DNA of 64,000 bases from Onishia taeanensis (GTDB lineage: Bacteria > Pseudomonadota > Gammaproteobacteria > Pseudomonadales > Halomonadaceae): the NCBI RefSeq assembly GCF_003268885.1, contig NZ_QLSX01000002.1, positions 336,280 to 400,279 of the forward strand. The letters are read 5' to 3'. The translations under genes were made by a program, and so were the position numbers. Shown here one piece after another: positions 48,567 to 60,104 of this stretch. The stretch's first letter is position 1, and every line of letters begins with the position of its first letter. The notes below the pieces were generated by a model that saw nothing but the letters and a program-made list of their open reading frames with translations, made no database searches and had not been told where the DNA came from.

Positions 48567-48591
48567 GCGGTTGTTGCGCTCCCAACACGAC

Positions 48592-48620
48592 AAAAGGGGC
48601 AGCATAGCATGCCGCCCCTT
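48592..48620 (-). terminator. Intrinsic terminator of rho
   Basis: On the minus strand a 12-position stem with one G-T pair (48609-48620 with 48594-48605) is followed by TTTTGTCG, about 50 bases after the rho stop and 26 bases before the ubiD start. Confidence 0.85.
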
Positions 48621-48669
48621 GGACTGATTAACGGATCATGCCCGATTCACGTCGAGCGCAGCGGCAGAA

Positions 48670-49929
<1,260 letters not shown>

Positions 49930-50395
49930 CGGTTTGATCAGAAATAGCTCGTGTCAGCGTGGCAACGAAGCCGGAAAACGACAGGAGGCGGTGACGATGC
50001 GCCGCGTGGTGCGTTCAGAGCCCTGGGACATCCACTCTCGAGATATGATCAGCCGACCGCTGCTTGCGGGGAAGCCATGGACGATATCGAACTAAGAGGG
50101 AAGCGCTGTTCATGTAGCCGTATTCGTATCGCCTGAATAGCTAGTCATGATGGCGAAGCGTCATCGTAAGGAATCAGCGGGCTGACTGACGACTTGGAGT
50201 CTGACCGCGGCGTGAGATGCCGTTTAGCGGTCACCGTGAAGCAGTCGGGAAGTATTCGGAACAGGCGAACGACTCGATGGTAGTCAAGCGAATCGGCAAA
50301 CGCAAGCCCCAGTAGCGCTTCGCCGCGATGGCGGCGATTGACAACCCCCAGGGCGGGCCGCAACCTTGGGGCCAAGTGACATCAGGGGATCTTTC
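49930..50395. other. Divergent intergenic region rho-ppx
   Basis: This 466-base region must hold the promoters and leaders of rho and ppx. Neither promoter shows convincing hexamers. A 32-codon plus-strand frame at 49997-50095 follows AGGAGG at 8 bases spacing but has no recognisable product. No RNA gene is evident. Confidence 0.5.
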
Positions 50396-51952
50396 ATGAT
50401 CAACCATCCGGGCTTCAGCGACACGCCTGACGACGCACCAGCGCCGCAGCGCCTGGCAGCCATCGATCTGGGCTCCAACAGCTTCCATCTCCTGGTCGCC
50501 AATAACGTCAGCGGCCAGCTGCAGGTCGTGGCCAAGCTCGGTGAGAAGGTCCAACTGGGCGCCGGCCTCGATGACGAAGGCGCCCTGACCGAAGACGCCA
50601 TGCAGCGCGCGCTGGACTGCCTGGCCCGCTTCGCCCCTTTTCTCGAAGAAACGCCCAACGCTCAGCTCAGAGTGGTAGGCACTAACGCGCTTCGCGCGGC
50701 GACCAACAGCCAGGTGCTGATCGAGCGCGCCGAGGCACTGCTCGGCCATGAGATCGAGATCATCGCCGGACGCGAGGAAGCCCGCCTGATTTATCTGGGC
50801 GCGGCCCATGCCCTGGCCGAAGTTCACGGCAGGCGCCTGATCGTCGACATCGGCGGCGGCTCCACGGAGCTCATCATCGGTGAGAACTTCGAACCCCTGG
50901 CGCTCGAAAGCCTGGAAATGGGCTGCGTGACCTTCACCAAGCGCTTCTTCGCCGATGGCGATATCTCCGAAAAACGCTTTCGCAAGGCAGAACTCGCCGC
51001 CCTTTCGGAGCTGGCCAACATCCGCCGCCCCTTCGAGGAGCTCGGCTGGGCCGACCCGGTGGGCTCCAGCGGCACCATCAAGGCCGCTGCGTCGGTGCTG
51101 GCCGCCAGTGGCCAGGCGCCCGATGGCATCATCGACCGCAAGGGCCTGGCCACCCTACGCAAGCGTCTGATCAAGATGAAGCGGCTCGACAAGGTCGCCA
51201 TGGACGGCCTCAAGGAAGACCGCGCCAGCGTCTTCCCCGCAGGCATCGCGGTATTGTCGGCGGTCTTCGAGGCCTTCGGCCTCGAACAGATGCGCTATTC
51301 CGACGGCGCCCTGCGCGAGGGCGTGCTCTACGACATGATCGGACGCAACACCGCCGAGGACTCTCGCCTGCAAACCCTAGAAGGATTGCGTCGCCGCTAC
51401 CAGATTGATCCGCGCCAAGCCGATCAGGTTGCCGCCAGCGCCCGGCAGTGCCTGACACAGGTGGGGACTGCTTGGCAGCTTAGCGCTAGCAACGCCCAGT
51501 TCCTCGACTGGGCGGCCCAACTGCACGAGATCGGCCTTGTCATCTCGCACAGCCAGTTCCATCGCCACGGCGCCTACCTGCTGGCCAACTCCGACCTCGC
51601 CGGGCTGTCACGCCCCGAGCAGCAGGCCCTGGCCTTCCTGGTGCGCGCCCACCGGCGCAAGTTTCCGCTCAAGGAACTCGATGCTCTGCCCGCCGCGGTG
51701 CGACCGACGCTTGGGCGCCTGGCCCGACTGCTGCGGCTAGCGGTGATCCTCAACCACTCCCGCCCAGAGCACCCGCCGACGGCCTTCCGCCTCGACGCCG
51801 ATGGCGAACAGCTATCGCTGTCGCTGAGTGATGAACTCGCCGAGCAGGCGCTGCTGGTCAATGACCTAGAACAGGAAAAGGAATATCAGCGCGCCGCCGG
51901 TTTTACGCTGGCGATCGAAACGCTGGACACCGCCACCGTTTCGGCGCGCTAG
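50396..51952 (+). CDS. ppx: Exopolyphosphatase (Ppx/GppA family)
   Basis: Ppx releases phosphate from the ends of polyphosphate, opposing Ppk1. AGGGGA lies 6-7 bases before the ATG at 50396, giving 518 residues. The sugar-kinase/actin fold shows AAIDLGSNSFHLLVAN near the start, GTNALRAATN and LIVDIGGGSTELIIG. The C-terminal half is an HD-like domain (LHEIGLVISHSQFHRHGAYLL). Its stop codon shares a CTAG palindrome with that of tilS on the other strand. Confidence 0.96.
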   Translation: MINHPGFSDTPDDAPAPQRLAAIDLGSNSFHLLVANNVSGQLQVVAKLGEKVQLGAGLDDEGALTEDAMQRALDCLARFAPFLEETPNAQLRVVGTNALRAATNSQVLIERAEALLGHEIEIIAGREEARLIYLGAAHALAEVHGRRLIVDIGGGSTELIIGENFEPLALESLEMGCVTFTKRFFADGDISEKRFRKAELAALSELANIRRPFEELGWADPVGSSGTIKAAASVLAASGQAPDGIIDRKGLATLRKRLIKMKRLDKVAMDGLKEDRASVFPAGIAVLSAVFEAFGLEQMRYSDGALREGVLYDMIGRNTAEDSRLQTLEGLRRRYQIDPRQADQVAASARQCLTQVGTAWQLSASNAQFLDWAAQLHEIGLVISHSQFHRHGAYLLANSDLAGLSRPEQQALAFLVRAHRRKFPLKELDALPAAVRPTLGRLARLLRLAVILNHSRPEHPPTAFRLDADGEQLSLSLSDELAEQALLVNDLEQEKEYQRAAGFTLAIETLDTATVSAR

Positions 51953-53349
51953 TCGATGCCGGCACCGTCTTCGGCACAAGAGCCCTCAGCGCCCTCTTCG
52001 GCACAAGAGCCCTCAGCGCCCTCTTCGGCATAAGGGCCCTCAGCGCCACAAACCCGATCTTCGGCCCAGTAGCCCGCTGAACAGGCCAGCACGGCCTCCT
52101 CTAGCGGATCGAAGACCGCCGCCACCACCTCGCCGTCCCACACCACCAGCAGGGCCTGTCGCCGCCAGGGCGGCAGGCCCGCTTCCTGCAAGAGCCGCTT
52201 GAGGTCCCGCCGGCCGCGTCCGGCCAGCCGCAATACCTCGCCGCCCTGACGCGCACGCACCCGGTAGCCACCCCTCTTTCCAGAACGACCGCCCTCAAGG
52301 CGCCTCTCAAGCTGCATCGAACGCCACCCTAGCGGCGTTTCAAGTACCGCCCGGCCATCCCAGGCGACCTGCCAGTCTGCCGGCAGGTCGGCCAAAGGGC
52401 GCTGCAGATAGAGCCCCTCACGCCAGCACCGCGCCTCTGCGCCTGGCCAGGCTACCTGGACCTGGGCATCGCTTCGGGCATGGAGCTGCTCATCGAGAGC
52501 CGACAGGCGCGCTGTCGGGGGTGTAGGCAACCCAAGACACTGGCAGGCGTAGCGGATCAGCAGGCGCCGACGCGGTGCACTCAAGGCCTTGAGGGCCGGT
52601 AGCGCCAGCCGGCCGGGGTCGCCGCCGCAGGCGGTCAGATCAAGCGCCGCCAGCTCACCCAGGAGCCCGTCCGCCTCACCGGCAAGCGCCGCACTGCGGG
52701 CCAAGCTCGCCTCGGCGCGGGGCCAGCGAGACTCGAGCAGCGGCAGCACACGGTGACGCAGAAAGTTACGATCAAGCATCTCGTCGACGTTGCTTGGATC
52801 CTCGACCCAGCCAAGCCCAATCGCCTCGGCTTCACGCTCTATGCGCGTCCGGGGCAACTCCCGCAGGGGGCGGACGACACGACTGCCTGCCCAGTCACGC
52901 TCCCTCGGCATGCCAGCCAGCCCGCGCATCCCACTGCCGCGCAGGGCGGCCAGCAGCCAGGTCTCGGCCTGATCGCGACGATGCTGGGCAAGCCACAGGG
53001 TGTCACCCGCGCTCAGCCGGGCGGCGAAGGCGGCGTAGCGAGCCTCCCGGGCGGCGCCCTCGAGCCCGCGACCGGCCGTGACGTCGACACTCACCCGCTC
53101 GATGAACAGCGGCACGCCAAGACGGTCGCAGAGCCGGTGACAGTGGCGAATAAACTCAGCTGATGCCGCCTGCAGGCCGTGGTCGACGTGCAAGGCATAC
53201 AGCGGGCGGGGATGACGGTGAGCCGCCCGGGCGGCGAGCGTCAGCAGCAGGCTCGAGTCGAGCCCGCCGGAGAGCGCCACCCAAACGCGACGCCCCGGCG
53301 GGGTCTCCGCCAGGGCGTCGTCGATCAACCTTTGCACATCCTCGATCAT
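51949..53349 (-). CDS. tilS: tRNA(Ile) lysidine synthetase TilS
   Basis: TilS converts C34 of tRNA-Ile(CAU) to lysidine so that it reads AUA. The 466-residue protein has the PP-loop ATPase motif ALSGGLDSSLLL near residue 25, the HVDHGLQ and QHRRDQAETWLLAALRGSG segments, the central TilS domain and a C-terminal domain. The last 35 or so residues are an added tail of nine-residue A-E-G-S-C-A-E-E-G units made by a 27-bp tandem repeat. Without it the length is normal. Confidence 0.96.
   Translation of the reverse strand: MIEDVQRLIDDALAETPPGRRVWVALSGGLDSSLLLTLAARAAHRHPRPLYALHVDHGLQAASAEFIRHCHRLCDRLGVPLFIERVSVDVTAGRGLEGAAREARYAAFAARLSAGDTLWLAQHRRDQAETWLLAALRGSGMRGLAGMPRERDWAGSRVVRPLRELPRTRIEREAEAIGLGWVEDPSNVDEMLDRNFLRHRVLPLLESRWPRAEASLARSAALAGEADGLLGELAALDLTACGGDPGRLALPALKALSAPRRRLLIRYACQCLGLPTPPTARLSALDEQLHARSDAQVQVAWPGAEARCWREGLYLQRPLADLPADWQVAWDGRAVLETPLGWRSMQLERRLEGGRSGKRGGYRVRARQGGEVLRLAGRGRRDLKRLLQEAGLPPWRRQALLVVWDGEVVAAVFDPLEEAVLACSAGYWAEDRVCGAEGPYAEEGAEGSCAEEGAEGSCAEDGAGID
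51967..52047. repeat. 27-bp tandem repeat, three copies, in the 3' end of tilS
   Basis: Units at 51967, 51994 and 52021 are almost identical (the third has three changes), and a degenerate fourth follows. Each encodes a nine-residue acidic unit at the TilS C-terminus. Confidence 0.9.
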
Positions 53350-53440
53350 AAGGATTCCACCGCGCTGACGGGGCCGATTCTAGCGCAGCTAGACACCTGG
53401 CCGGGATAGAGGCGCCGCGAGCGCAGCAGCCTCTGACCGA

Positions 53441-54394
<954 letters not shown>

Positions 54395-54469
54395 AGGCTT
54401 CAGCTTGTTAGCAATCGGGGCAGCCTGGAGGCCACGGCTGTCGCGGGAACGTTCAAAAGGAACTATTGA

Positions 54470-54500
54470 AATATAGCTGCTCATTATCGCAGCTTGTCAG
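54470..54500 (-). promoter_or_regulatory. Possible promoter of accA
   Basis: Minus-strand CTGACA (54500-54495) and TATATT (54475-54470) are good hexamers but 19 bases apart. An overlapping GATAAT at 54488-54483 is an alternative -10. They lie in the 160-base gap between dnaE and accA. Confidence 0.35.
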
Positions 54501-54554
54501 CCCGGCGCAAGGCACCTCCTCGCCTTGCGCCGACGGCGGCGCCTGCCAGGCGAG

Positions 54555-57500
54555 TCAGCGTCGGTACTTGAGGCGCACGCCGTCCTGGCCCTGCACGTCG
54601 CGCAGGGCGATCATCAGCTCGTCGGAGGGGGCCACCTTCCAGTCCTCGGCCAGCTCCAGCCAGCCGGAGGCCTCGGCATTGCGGTACTTGAGGCGCACCG
54701 GCAGGCCATTGGCATCGCGGTAAGGCATCAGGCTGTCCCGCAGGCTATCGACCAGCCGCCCGTTGACCTGGGCGCCATCGACGGCGAGCTCAACGGCCTG
54801 CCCGAAGCGGGCGCGGGCCTCGACCATCGGCGTGACGTCCTTGCCGCGCAGGCGCAGGCCGCCGGAATAATCATCGCTCGAGACTTCGCCCTCGACGATC
54901 ATCACCTGATCGGCCTCCAGTCGGCCCCGCAGGCGCTCGTAGAGCTCGCCAAACAGAGAGGCCTCGATACGCCCGGTGCGGTCATCCAGGGTCACGAAGG
55001 CCATGGTGTCGCCGCGCTTGGACTTCATGGTGCGCATCGCCACCACCAGGCCGGCCACGCGCTGGGGCTCACGGGACGGCCGGAGTTCGCTGATACGGGT
55101 CGAGACGAAGCGCGCAAGCTCCTGCTCGTACTCATCGATCGGGTGCCCGGTAAGGTAGAGCCCCAGCGTGTCCTTCTCGCCGGCCAGCCGTTCCTTGTCG
55201 CTCCAGTCGCGCACGGCGCTGTAATCGGCATAGACGTCGCCCGCTTCCGGTTCGCTGAAGGCTTCGCCGAACATGTCCATCATGCCCTGGTTCTGGTTGG
55301 CCAGGTTCTGGGAGGCGGCCTTCAAGGCCGCTTCCATGGAGGCGGTGAGCACCGCACGAGCCGCGCCCAGGTTATCCAGCGCCCCGGAGCGGATCAGCGC
55401 CTCGAGGGTGCGCTTGTTCATGCGTTTGGGGTCGACCCGACGGCAGAAGTCGAATAGATCGCTGAAGGCGCCGCCCTCGTTGCGGGCCTCGACGATGGCA
55501 CCGATCGGGCCCTCGCCGACGCCGCGGATGGCGCCGAGGCCGTAGACGACCCGGCCTTCGGCATCGACGGTGAACTTGTAGCCGCCGACATTGACGTCCG
55601 GCGGAGTCACGGTCAGCCCCTGGTGGCGACACTCCTCGATCAGCGGTACCACCTTGTCGAGGTTGTCCATTTCGGTGGACATCACCGCGGCCATGAAGGG
55701 CCCCGGATAGTGCGCCTTGAGCCAGGCGGTCTGATAGGAGACCAGGGCGTAGGCCGCGGAGTGCGACTTGTTGAAGCCGTAACCGGCGAACTTCTCCACC
55801 AGGTCGAAGATGTTGCCGGCGAGATCCTTGTCGATGCCGTTGTCCGCACAGCCTTCCATGAAGCCCGCGCGCTGCTTGGCCATCTCCTCGGGCTTCTTCT
55901 TGCCCATGGCACGGCGCAGCATGTCGGCCTGGCCCAGGGAATAGCCGGCCATCACCTGGGCAATCTGCATCACCTGTTCCTGGTAGAGGATGATGCCATA
56001 GGTGGGCCCGAGTACCGGCTTGAGCAGCTCGTGCTGATAGTCCGGGTGCGGATAGGATATCTCGGCCCGGCCATGCTTGCGGTTGATGAAGTCATCCACC
56101 ATCCCCGACTGCAGCGGGCCGGGGCGGAACAGCGCCACCAGGGCGATCATGTCCTCGAGGGAGTCCGGCAGCAGGCGCTTGATCAGTTCCTTCATGCCCC
56201 GGGATTCGAGCTGGAAGACCGCCGTGGTCTCGGCCTTCTTAAGCATGTCGAAGGTCGGCACGTCGTCCAGCGGAATGGTGTCGATGTTCAGCGGGCCCTG
56301 CCCTTCCACGGCTCGCACCTTGTCGACCATCTCCAACGCCCAGTCGATGATGGTCAGGGTACGCAGGCCCAGGAAGTCGAACTTGACCAGCCCGGCTTCC
56401 TCGATGTCGTTCTTGTCGAACTGCACCACCAGGCCGTTGCCATCCTCATCGCATAGCAGCGGCGAGAAGTCGGTGAGTTTGGTCGGGGCGATCACCACAC
56501 CGCCGGCGTGCTTGCCGGTACCGCGGGTGATGCCTTCGAGCCGCTGGGCCATCTCCCAGATCTCGGCGGCCTCCTCGTCGGCCTCGAGGTACTCGCGCAG
56601 CGGCTCCTCCTGCTCATGCGCCTTCTCGAGGGTCATGCCGACCTCGAAGGGAATCAGCTTGGAGAGCTTGTCGCCCAGCGAGTAGGGCTTGCCCTGGGCG
56701 CGGGCCACGTCGCGCACCACCGCCTTGGCGGCCATGGTGCCGAAGGTGACGATCTGCGAAACGGCATCGCGGCCGTAGCGTTCGGCCACGTACTCGATCA
56801 CCCGGTCGCGCTTCTCCATGCAGAAATCGACGTCAAAGTCGGGCATCGAGACACGCTCAGGGTTCAGGAAGCGCTCGAACAGCAGGTCGTACTGAATGGG
56901 ATCGAGATCGGTGATCTTCTGGGCATAGGCCACCAGCGAGCCGGCACCGGAACCACGGCCTGGCCCCACCGGCACGTTGTTGTCCTTGGCCCACTGAATG
57001 AAGTCCATGACGATCAGGAAGTAGCCGGGGAAGCCCATCTGCAGAATGATGTTGAGCTCGAAATCGAGCCGCTCCCGGTAGCGCTGATCGATGGGCGCCC
57101 AGTCGGCGCCGTCGCGAGGATAGCGGTCCCGCGGATAGAGCGACTCCAGCCGTTCGGTAAGGCCATCATGGGAGACCTTGCGGAAGAAATCTTCCTGGGT
57201 CATGCCCTCGGGAATTTCGAACTCGGGCAGGAAGATCTCGCCCAGGCGCACATCGACATTGCAGCGCGCAGCGATCATCACGCTGTTCTCGAGCGCCTCG
57301 GGGATGTCCGCGAACAGCTCGGCCATCTCCTTAGGCGTCTTAAGGTACTGCTCCTCGCTGTAGCGACGCTCGCGGCGCGGGTCATCCAGCGCCTTGCCCT
57401 CACCGATGGCAACCCGCGTCTCATGAGCCCAGAAGTCCTCGCGGGCCAGGAAGCGCACGTCGTTGGTGGCGACCACCGGGGTGTTGGTCTCGCCGGCCAG

Positions 57501-58058
57501 CGCAACCGAGAGGTGCAGGCACTCTTCCTCGAAGGGCCGCGAAGTGCGATTGAGCTCGAGGTAGAAGCGTCCCGGAAAGTGTTGATTCCACTCCTCGAGC
57601 AGCGAGCGGGCCGTATCGCCGTGTTCGCTGAGCAGATGGCGACCAATCTCGCCGTCGCGACCGCCGGAAAGCGCGATCAGCCCTTCGCTCTGCGCAAATA
57701 TCCAGGCCTTGTCGAGAATCGCCTTACCCTGACGCTGACCTTCCATCCACCCTTTCGAGATCAATTCCGTGAGGTTGCGATAGCCGTCGCTGTCCATGGC
57801 CAGCAGGGTCAGCCGGTAGGGGTGCGCCTCGTCATGAGGATTATGAAGCCATAGGTCGGCGCCGATGATTGGCTTGAGCCCGGCGCCCTGAGCCGCCCGA
57901 TAGCCCTTCACCAGGCCGAACAGGTTGGCCTCGTCGGTCATCGCCAGGGCTGGCATGCCCGCCTGAGACGTCTGCTTGACCAGCGGCTTGAGGCGCACCA
58001 GGCCGTCGACGAGGGAATACTCGGTATGCACGCGAAGGTGAACGAAAGAAGGGGTCAT
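54555..58058 (-). CDS. dnaE: DNA polymerase III subunit alpha
   Basis: DnaE is the replicative polymerase. The 1167-residue protein starts with the PHP domain (FVHLRVHTEYSLVDG). Its polymerase palm has the catalytic aspartates in SMPDFDVDFCMEKRDR. The GRGSGAGSLVAYAQKITDLDP segment, helix-hairpin-helix region, beta-clamp-binding region and OB domain (RVAGLVVAMRTMKSKRGDTMAFVTLDD) follow. Length and order are normal. It lies between rnhB and accA, as in E. coli. Confidence 0.98.
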   Translation of the reverse strand: MTPSFVHLRVHTEYSLVDGLVRLKPLVKQTSQAGMPALAMTDEANLFGLVKGYRAAQGAGLKPIIGADLWLHNPHDEAHPYRLTLLAMDSDGYRNLTELISKGWMEGQRQGKAILDKAWIFAQSEGLIALSGGRDGEIGRHLLSEHGDTARSLLEEWNQHFPGRFYLELNRTSRPFEEECLHLSVALAGETNTPVVATNDVRFLAREDFWAHETRVAIGEGKALDDPRRERRYSEEQYLKTPKEMAELFADIPEALENSVMIAARCNVDVRLGEIFLPEFEIPEGMTQEDFFRKVSHDGLTERLESLYPRDRYPRDGADWAPIDQRYRERLDFELNIILQMGFPGYFLIVMDFIQWAKDNNVPVGPGRGSGAGSLVAYAQKITDLDPIQYDLLFERFLNPERVSMPDFDVDFCMEKRDRVIEYVAERYGRDAVSQIVTFGTMAAKAVVRDVARAQGKPYSLGDKLSKLIPFEVGMTLEKAHEQEEPLREYLEADEEAAEIWEMAQRLEGITRGTGKHAGGVVIAPTKLTDFSPLLCDEDGNGLVVQFDKNDIEEAGLVKFDFLGLRTLTIIDWALEMVDKVRAVEGQGPLNIDTIPLDDVPTFDMLKKAETTAVFQLESRGMKELIKRLLPDSLEDMIALVALFRPGPLQSGMVDDFINRKHGRAEISYPHPDYQHELLKPVLGPTYGIILYQEQVMQIAQVMAGYSLGQADMLRRAMGKKKPEEMAKQRAGFMEGCADNGIDKDLAGNIFDLVEKFAGYGFNKSHSAAYALVSYQTAWLKAHYPGPFMAAVMSTEMDNLDKVVPLIEECRHQGLTVTPPDVNVGGYKFTVDAEGRVVYGLGAIRGVGEGPIGAIVEARNEGGAFSDLFDFCRRVDPKRMNKRTLEALIRSGALDNLGAARAVLTASMEAALKAASQNLANQNQGMMDMFGEAFSEPEAGDVYADYSAVRDWSDKERLAGEKDTLGLYLTGHPIDEYEQELARFVSTRISELRPSREPQRVAGLVVAMRTMKSKRGDTMAFVTLDDRTGRIEASLFGELYERLRGRLEADQVMIVEGEVSSDDYSGGLRLRGKDVTPMVEARARFGQAVELAVDGAQVNGRLVDSLRDSLMPYRDANGLPVRLKYRNAEASGWLELAEDWKVAPSDELMIALRDVQGQDGVRLKYRR

Positions 58059-58086
58059 GGCGAACTCGTGGCTTGGCTAGTTCAAG

Positions 58087-58134
58087 GGCGGTGTCGAGGA
58101 CGGTATCAAGAGCGGTGTCGAGGGTAGCGTCGAC
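58087..58134. repeat. 12-bp degenerate tandem repeat, four copies, between rnhB and dnaE
   Basis: Units at 58087, 58099, 58111 and 58123 share the pattern (G/A)(G/A)CGGTGTCGAG with substitutions. They fill part of the 133-base rnhB-dnaE spacer. Confidence 0.65.
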
Positions 58135-58191
58135 GGGCGATATAGGGACACCGGACCGACGCGCAATGGCTGAAACAGCAGCGGCCGTCGG

Positions 58192-58803
58192 CTAGAGAAG
58201 GTCGAGCTGCTTCTTGACCGGCGCGAAGGAGCGGCGGTGCTCGGGCAACGGCCCCAGGCGTTCCAGTGCTGCCAGGTGCTCCTTGGTCGGGTAGCCCTTG
58301 TGGCGGGCGAAGCCGTAGTCAGGATGCCGGGCATCCAGGGCCACCATCTGGGCATCCCGAGCCACCTTGGCCAGTATCGAGGCGGCGGCGATGGCCGGAT
58401 GGCGGGCATCGCCCTTGACCACGGGCTGGCCGGGAAGATGATGCCCCGGCAGGCGGTTGCCGTCTACCAGCAGGTATTCGGCTTCTGGCGCCAGGCCATC
58501 GATGGCGCGGCGCATCGCCAGGTGGGTGGCATGGTAGATGTTGAGTCGATCGACTTCCAGCGGCGAGGCTTCGGCCACGCAGAAGGCCAGGGCCCTGTCG
58601 CGAATCTCGGTGTCCAGAGCCTCTCGACGCCGCGCGGTCAGCGTCTTGGAATCGTTCAGGCCCTCGATGGGTCGGGCCGGATCGAGGATCACCGCCGCCG
58701 CGACGACCGCGCCGACCAGCGGACCGCGACCGACCTCATCGACACCGGCCAGCCGCTCGCCCTGATAGTCGATATGCGGCGGGGGCAGGAATTTGGCACT
58801 CAT
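58192..58803 (-). CDS. rnhB: Ribonuclease HII
   Basis: RNase HII removes single ribonucleotides and RNA primers from DNA duplexes. The 203-residue protein has [13 protein letters not shown] with the first catalytic Asp/Glu pair, LNDSKTL, YLLVDGN and [21 protein letters not shown]. Its ATG overlaps the lpxB stop (ATGA). Confidence 0.97.
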   Translation of the reverse strand: MSAKFLPPPHIDYQGERLAGVDEVGRGPLVGAVVAAAVILDPARPIEGLNDSKTLTARRREALDTEIRDRALAFCVAEASPLEVDRLNIYHATHLAMRRAIDGLAPEAEYLLVDGNRLPGHHLPGQPVVKGDARHPAIAAASILAKVARDAQMVALDARHPDYGFARHKGYPTKEHLAALERLGPLPEHRRSFAPVKKQLDLL

Positions 58804-60101
58804 GACGTCTTTCCCGAACCGGAGCCCGAACCGACTCCCGAACCAGTGCCCGAACCGGATGACGCATCATCCTGATCCTGGCCCTGCTCCAGGTGAATGA
58901 CGGCCGCCTCGGGTGCCACACTCGCCGGTAGCGCCCGCCCCGCGATCAATGCCTCGACGGCTGCGGCAGCCCGTTCGCTGGCGCCGCGCTGCAATCCCGC
59001 GTGCATCGCCGCGAAGCGAGTCTCCAGCGCCTGACGCATGGAAGCGTCGTCCAGCATGTCCGTCAGCTGTTCGGCTATCACCTCAGGGCTGGCGGCCTCC
59101 TGGATCAACTCCGGCACCAGCGCCTCGCGGGCGATCAGGTTGGGAAGCGAGATCCACTCGGTCTTGACCAGGCGCTTGGCGAGCCAGTGGGTGGCCGGCG
59201 CCATCTTGTAGGCCACCAGCATCGGGCGATGGCAGAGCATGGCTTCAAGCGCCGCGGTGCCCGAGGCCAGCAGCACGACATCTGCCGCAACCATCGCCTC
59301 CCGGGCCTGGCCGTCGAGCAGCGTGACGCGCCCCGCCAGGGTCGGGTAGCCGGCCAACAGCGCTTCGAGCTCTTCCCGCCGGGCCGGGGTCGCCGCGGGA
59401 ATCACCACCTGAAGATCGGGGCGCGCCTGACACATCCGCTCCGCGGCCATGATAAAGGTCGCGCCCAGAAAACGGATCTCGTTGGCCCGGGAGCCGGGCA
59501 GCAGGGCCAACACCTCGGCGCCGTTGGCCAGCCCCAGGGACTGCCGAGTGCCGGCGCGGTCGTTGTGAAGCGGCAGCTCGTCGGCCAGCGGATGGCCAAC
59601 GAAGGCCACCGGCACTCCGTGACGCTCGTAGAAGGCGGCCTCGAAAGGCAGGAAGGTGAGAATGGCATCCACCGACTTGGCGATCCCCTTCACCCGCCCC
59701 TGGCGCCAGGCCCACACGGAAGGGCTGACATAGTGGGCGGTGGTCAGACCTGACTCACGGAGCTGACGCTCGAGGCCCAGGGTGAAGTCAGGGGCATCGA
59801 TGCCGATCATGATATCCGGGGCCCAGGCCAGGGCGTCGCGCTTCAGCGCCCGGCGCACCTTGATCAGCTCGGGCAGATGCTTCACCACCTCGACCAGCCC
59901 CATCACCGACAGGGTTTCCAGCGGGTAGCGGCTGTCGATGCCCTGAGCAAGCATACGCGGGCCGCCGATTCCACGGAACTCGACCTCGCCCAGGCGGGCG
60001 CGCAGCGCCTGCATCAGGCCCGAGCCGAGTATGTCGCCTGACAGCTCACCGGCGACCAGATAGACCCGCACCGGGCGCTGCTCCTGAGGGGCGTCTGACA
60101 T
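58800..60101 (-). CDS. lpxB: Lipid-A-disaccharide synthase
   Basis: LpxB joins UDP-2,3-diacylglucosamine and lipid X to the lipid A disaccharide. The family GT19 core is complete: [14 protein letters not shown] at the N-terminus, then [33 protein letters not shown] and [11 protein letters not shown]. The 433 residues exceed the usual 380-390. The excess is a C-terminal tail beginning after the final helix, acidic and then Ser-Gly rich (repeated S/T/V-G-S-G), made by a 12-bp tandem repeat. Confidence 0.96.
   Translation of the reverse strand: MSDAPQEQRPVRVYLVAGELSGDILGSGLMQALRARLGEVEFRGIGGPRMLAQGIDSRYPLETLSVMGLVEVVKHLPELIKVRRALKRDALAWAPDIMIGIDAPDFTLGLERQLRESGLTTAHYVSPSVWAWRQGRVKGIAKSVDAILTFLPFEAAFYERHGVPVAFVGHPLADELPLHNDRAGTRQSLGLANGAEVLALLPGSRANEIRFLGATFIMAAERMCQARPDLQVVIPAATPARREELEALLAGYPTLAGRVTLLDGQAREAMVAADVVLLASGTAALEAMLCHRPMLVAYKMAPATHWLAKRLVKTEWISLPNLIAREALVPELIQEAASPEVIAEQLTDMLDDASMRQALETRFAAMHAGLQRGASERAAAAVEALIAGRALPASVAPEAAVIHLEQGQDQDDASSGSGTGSGVGSGSGSGKTS
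58813..58860. repeat. 12-bp tandem repeat, four copies, in the 3' end of lpxB
   Basis: Units of the type CCCGAACCGGAG start at 58813, 58825, 58837 and 58849; only the last three or four bases vary. They encode the Gly-Ser tail of LpxB. Confidence 0.88.
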
Positions 60102-60104
60102 GAT

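Noticed and set aside
48567-48605. Upstream ATG extending UbiD by 13 residues
   Set aside because: It lies inside the rho terminator stem and the added residues are not in the family.
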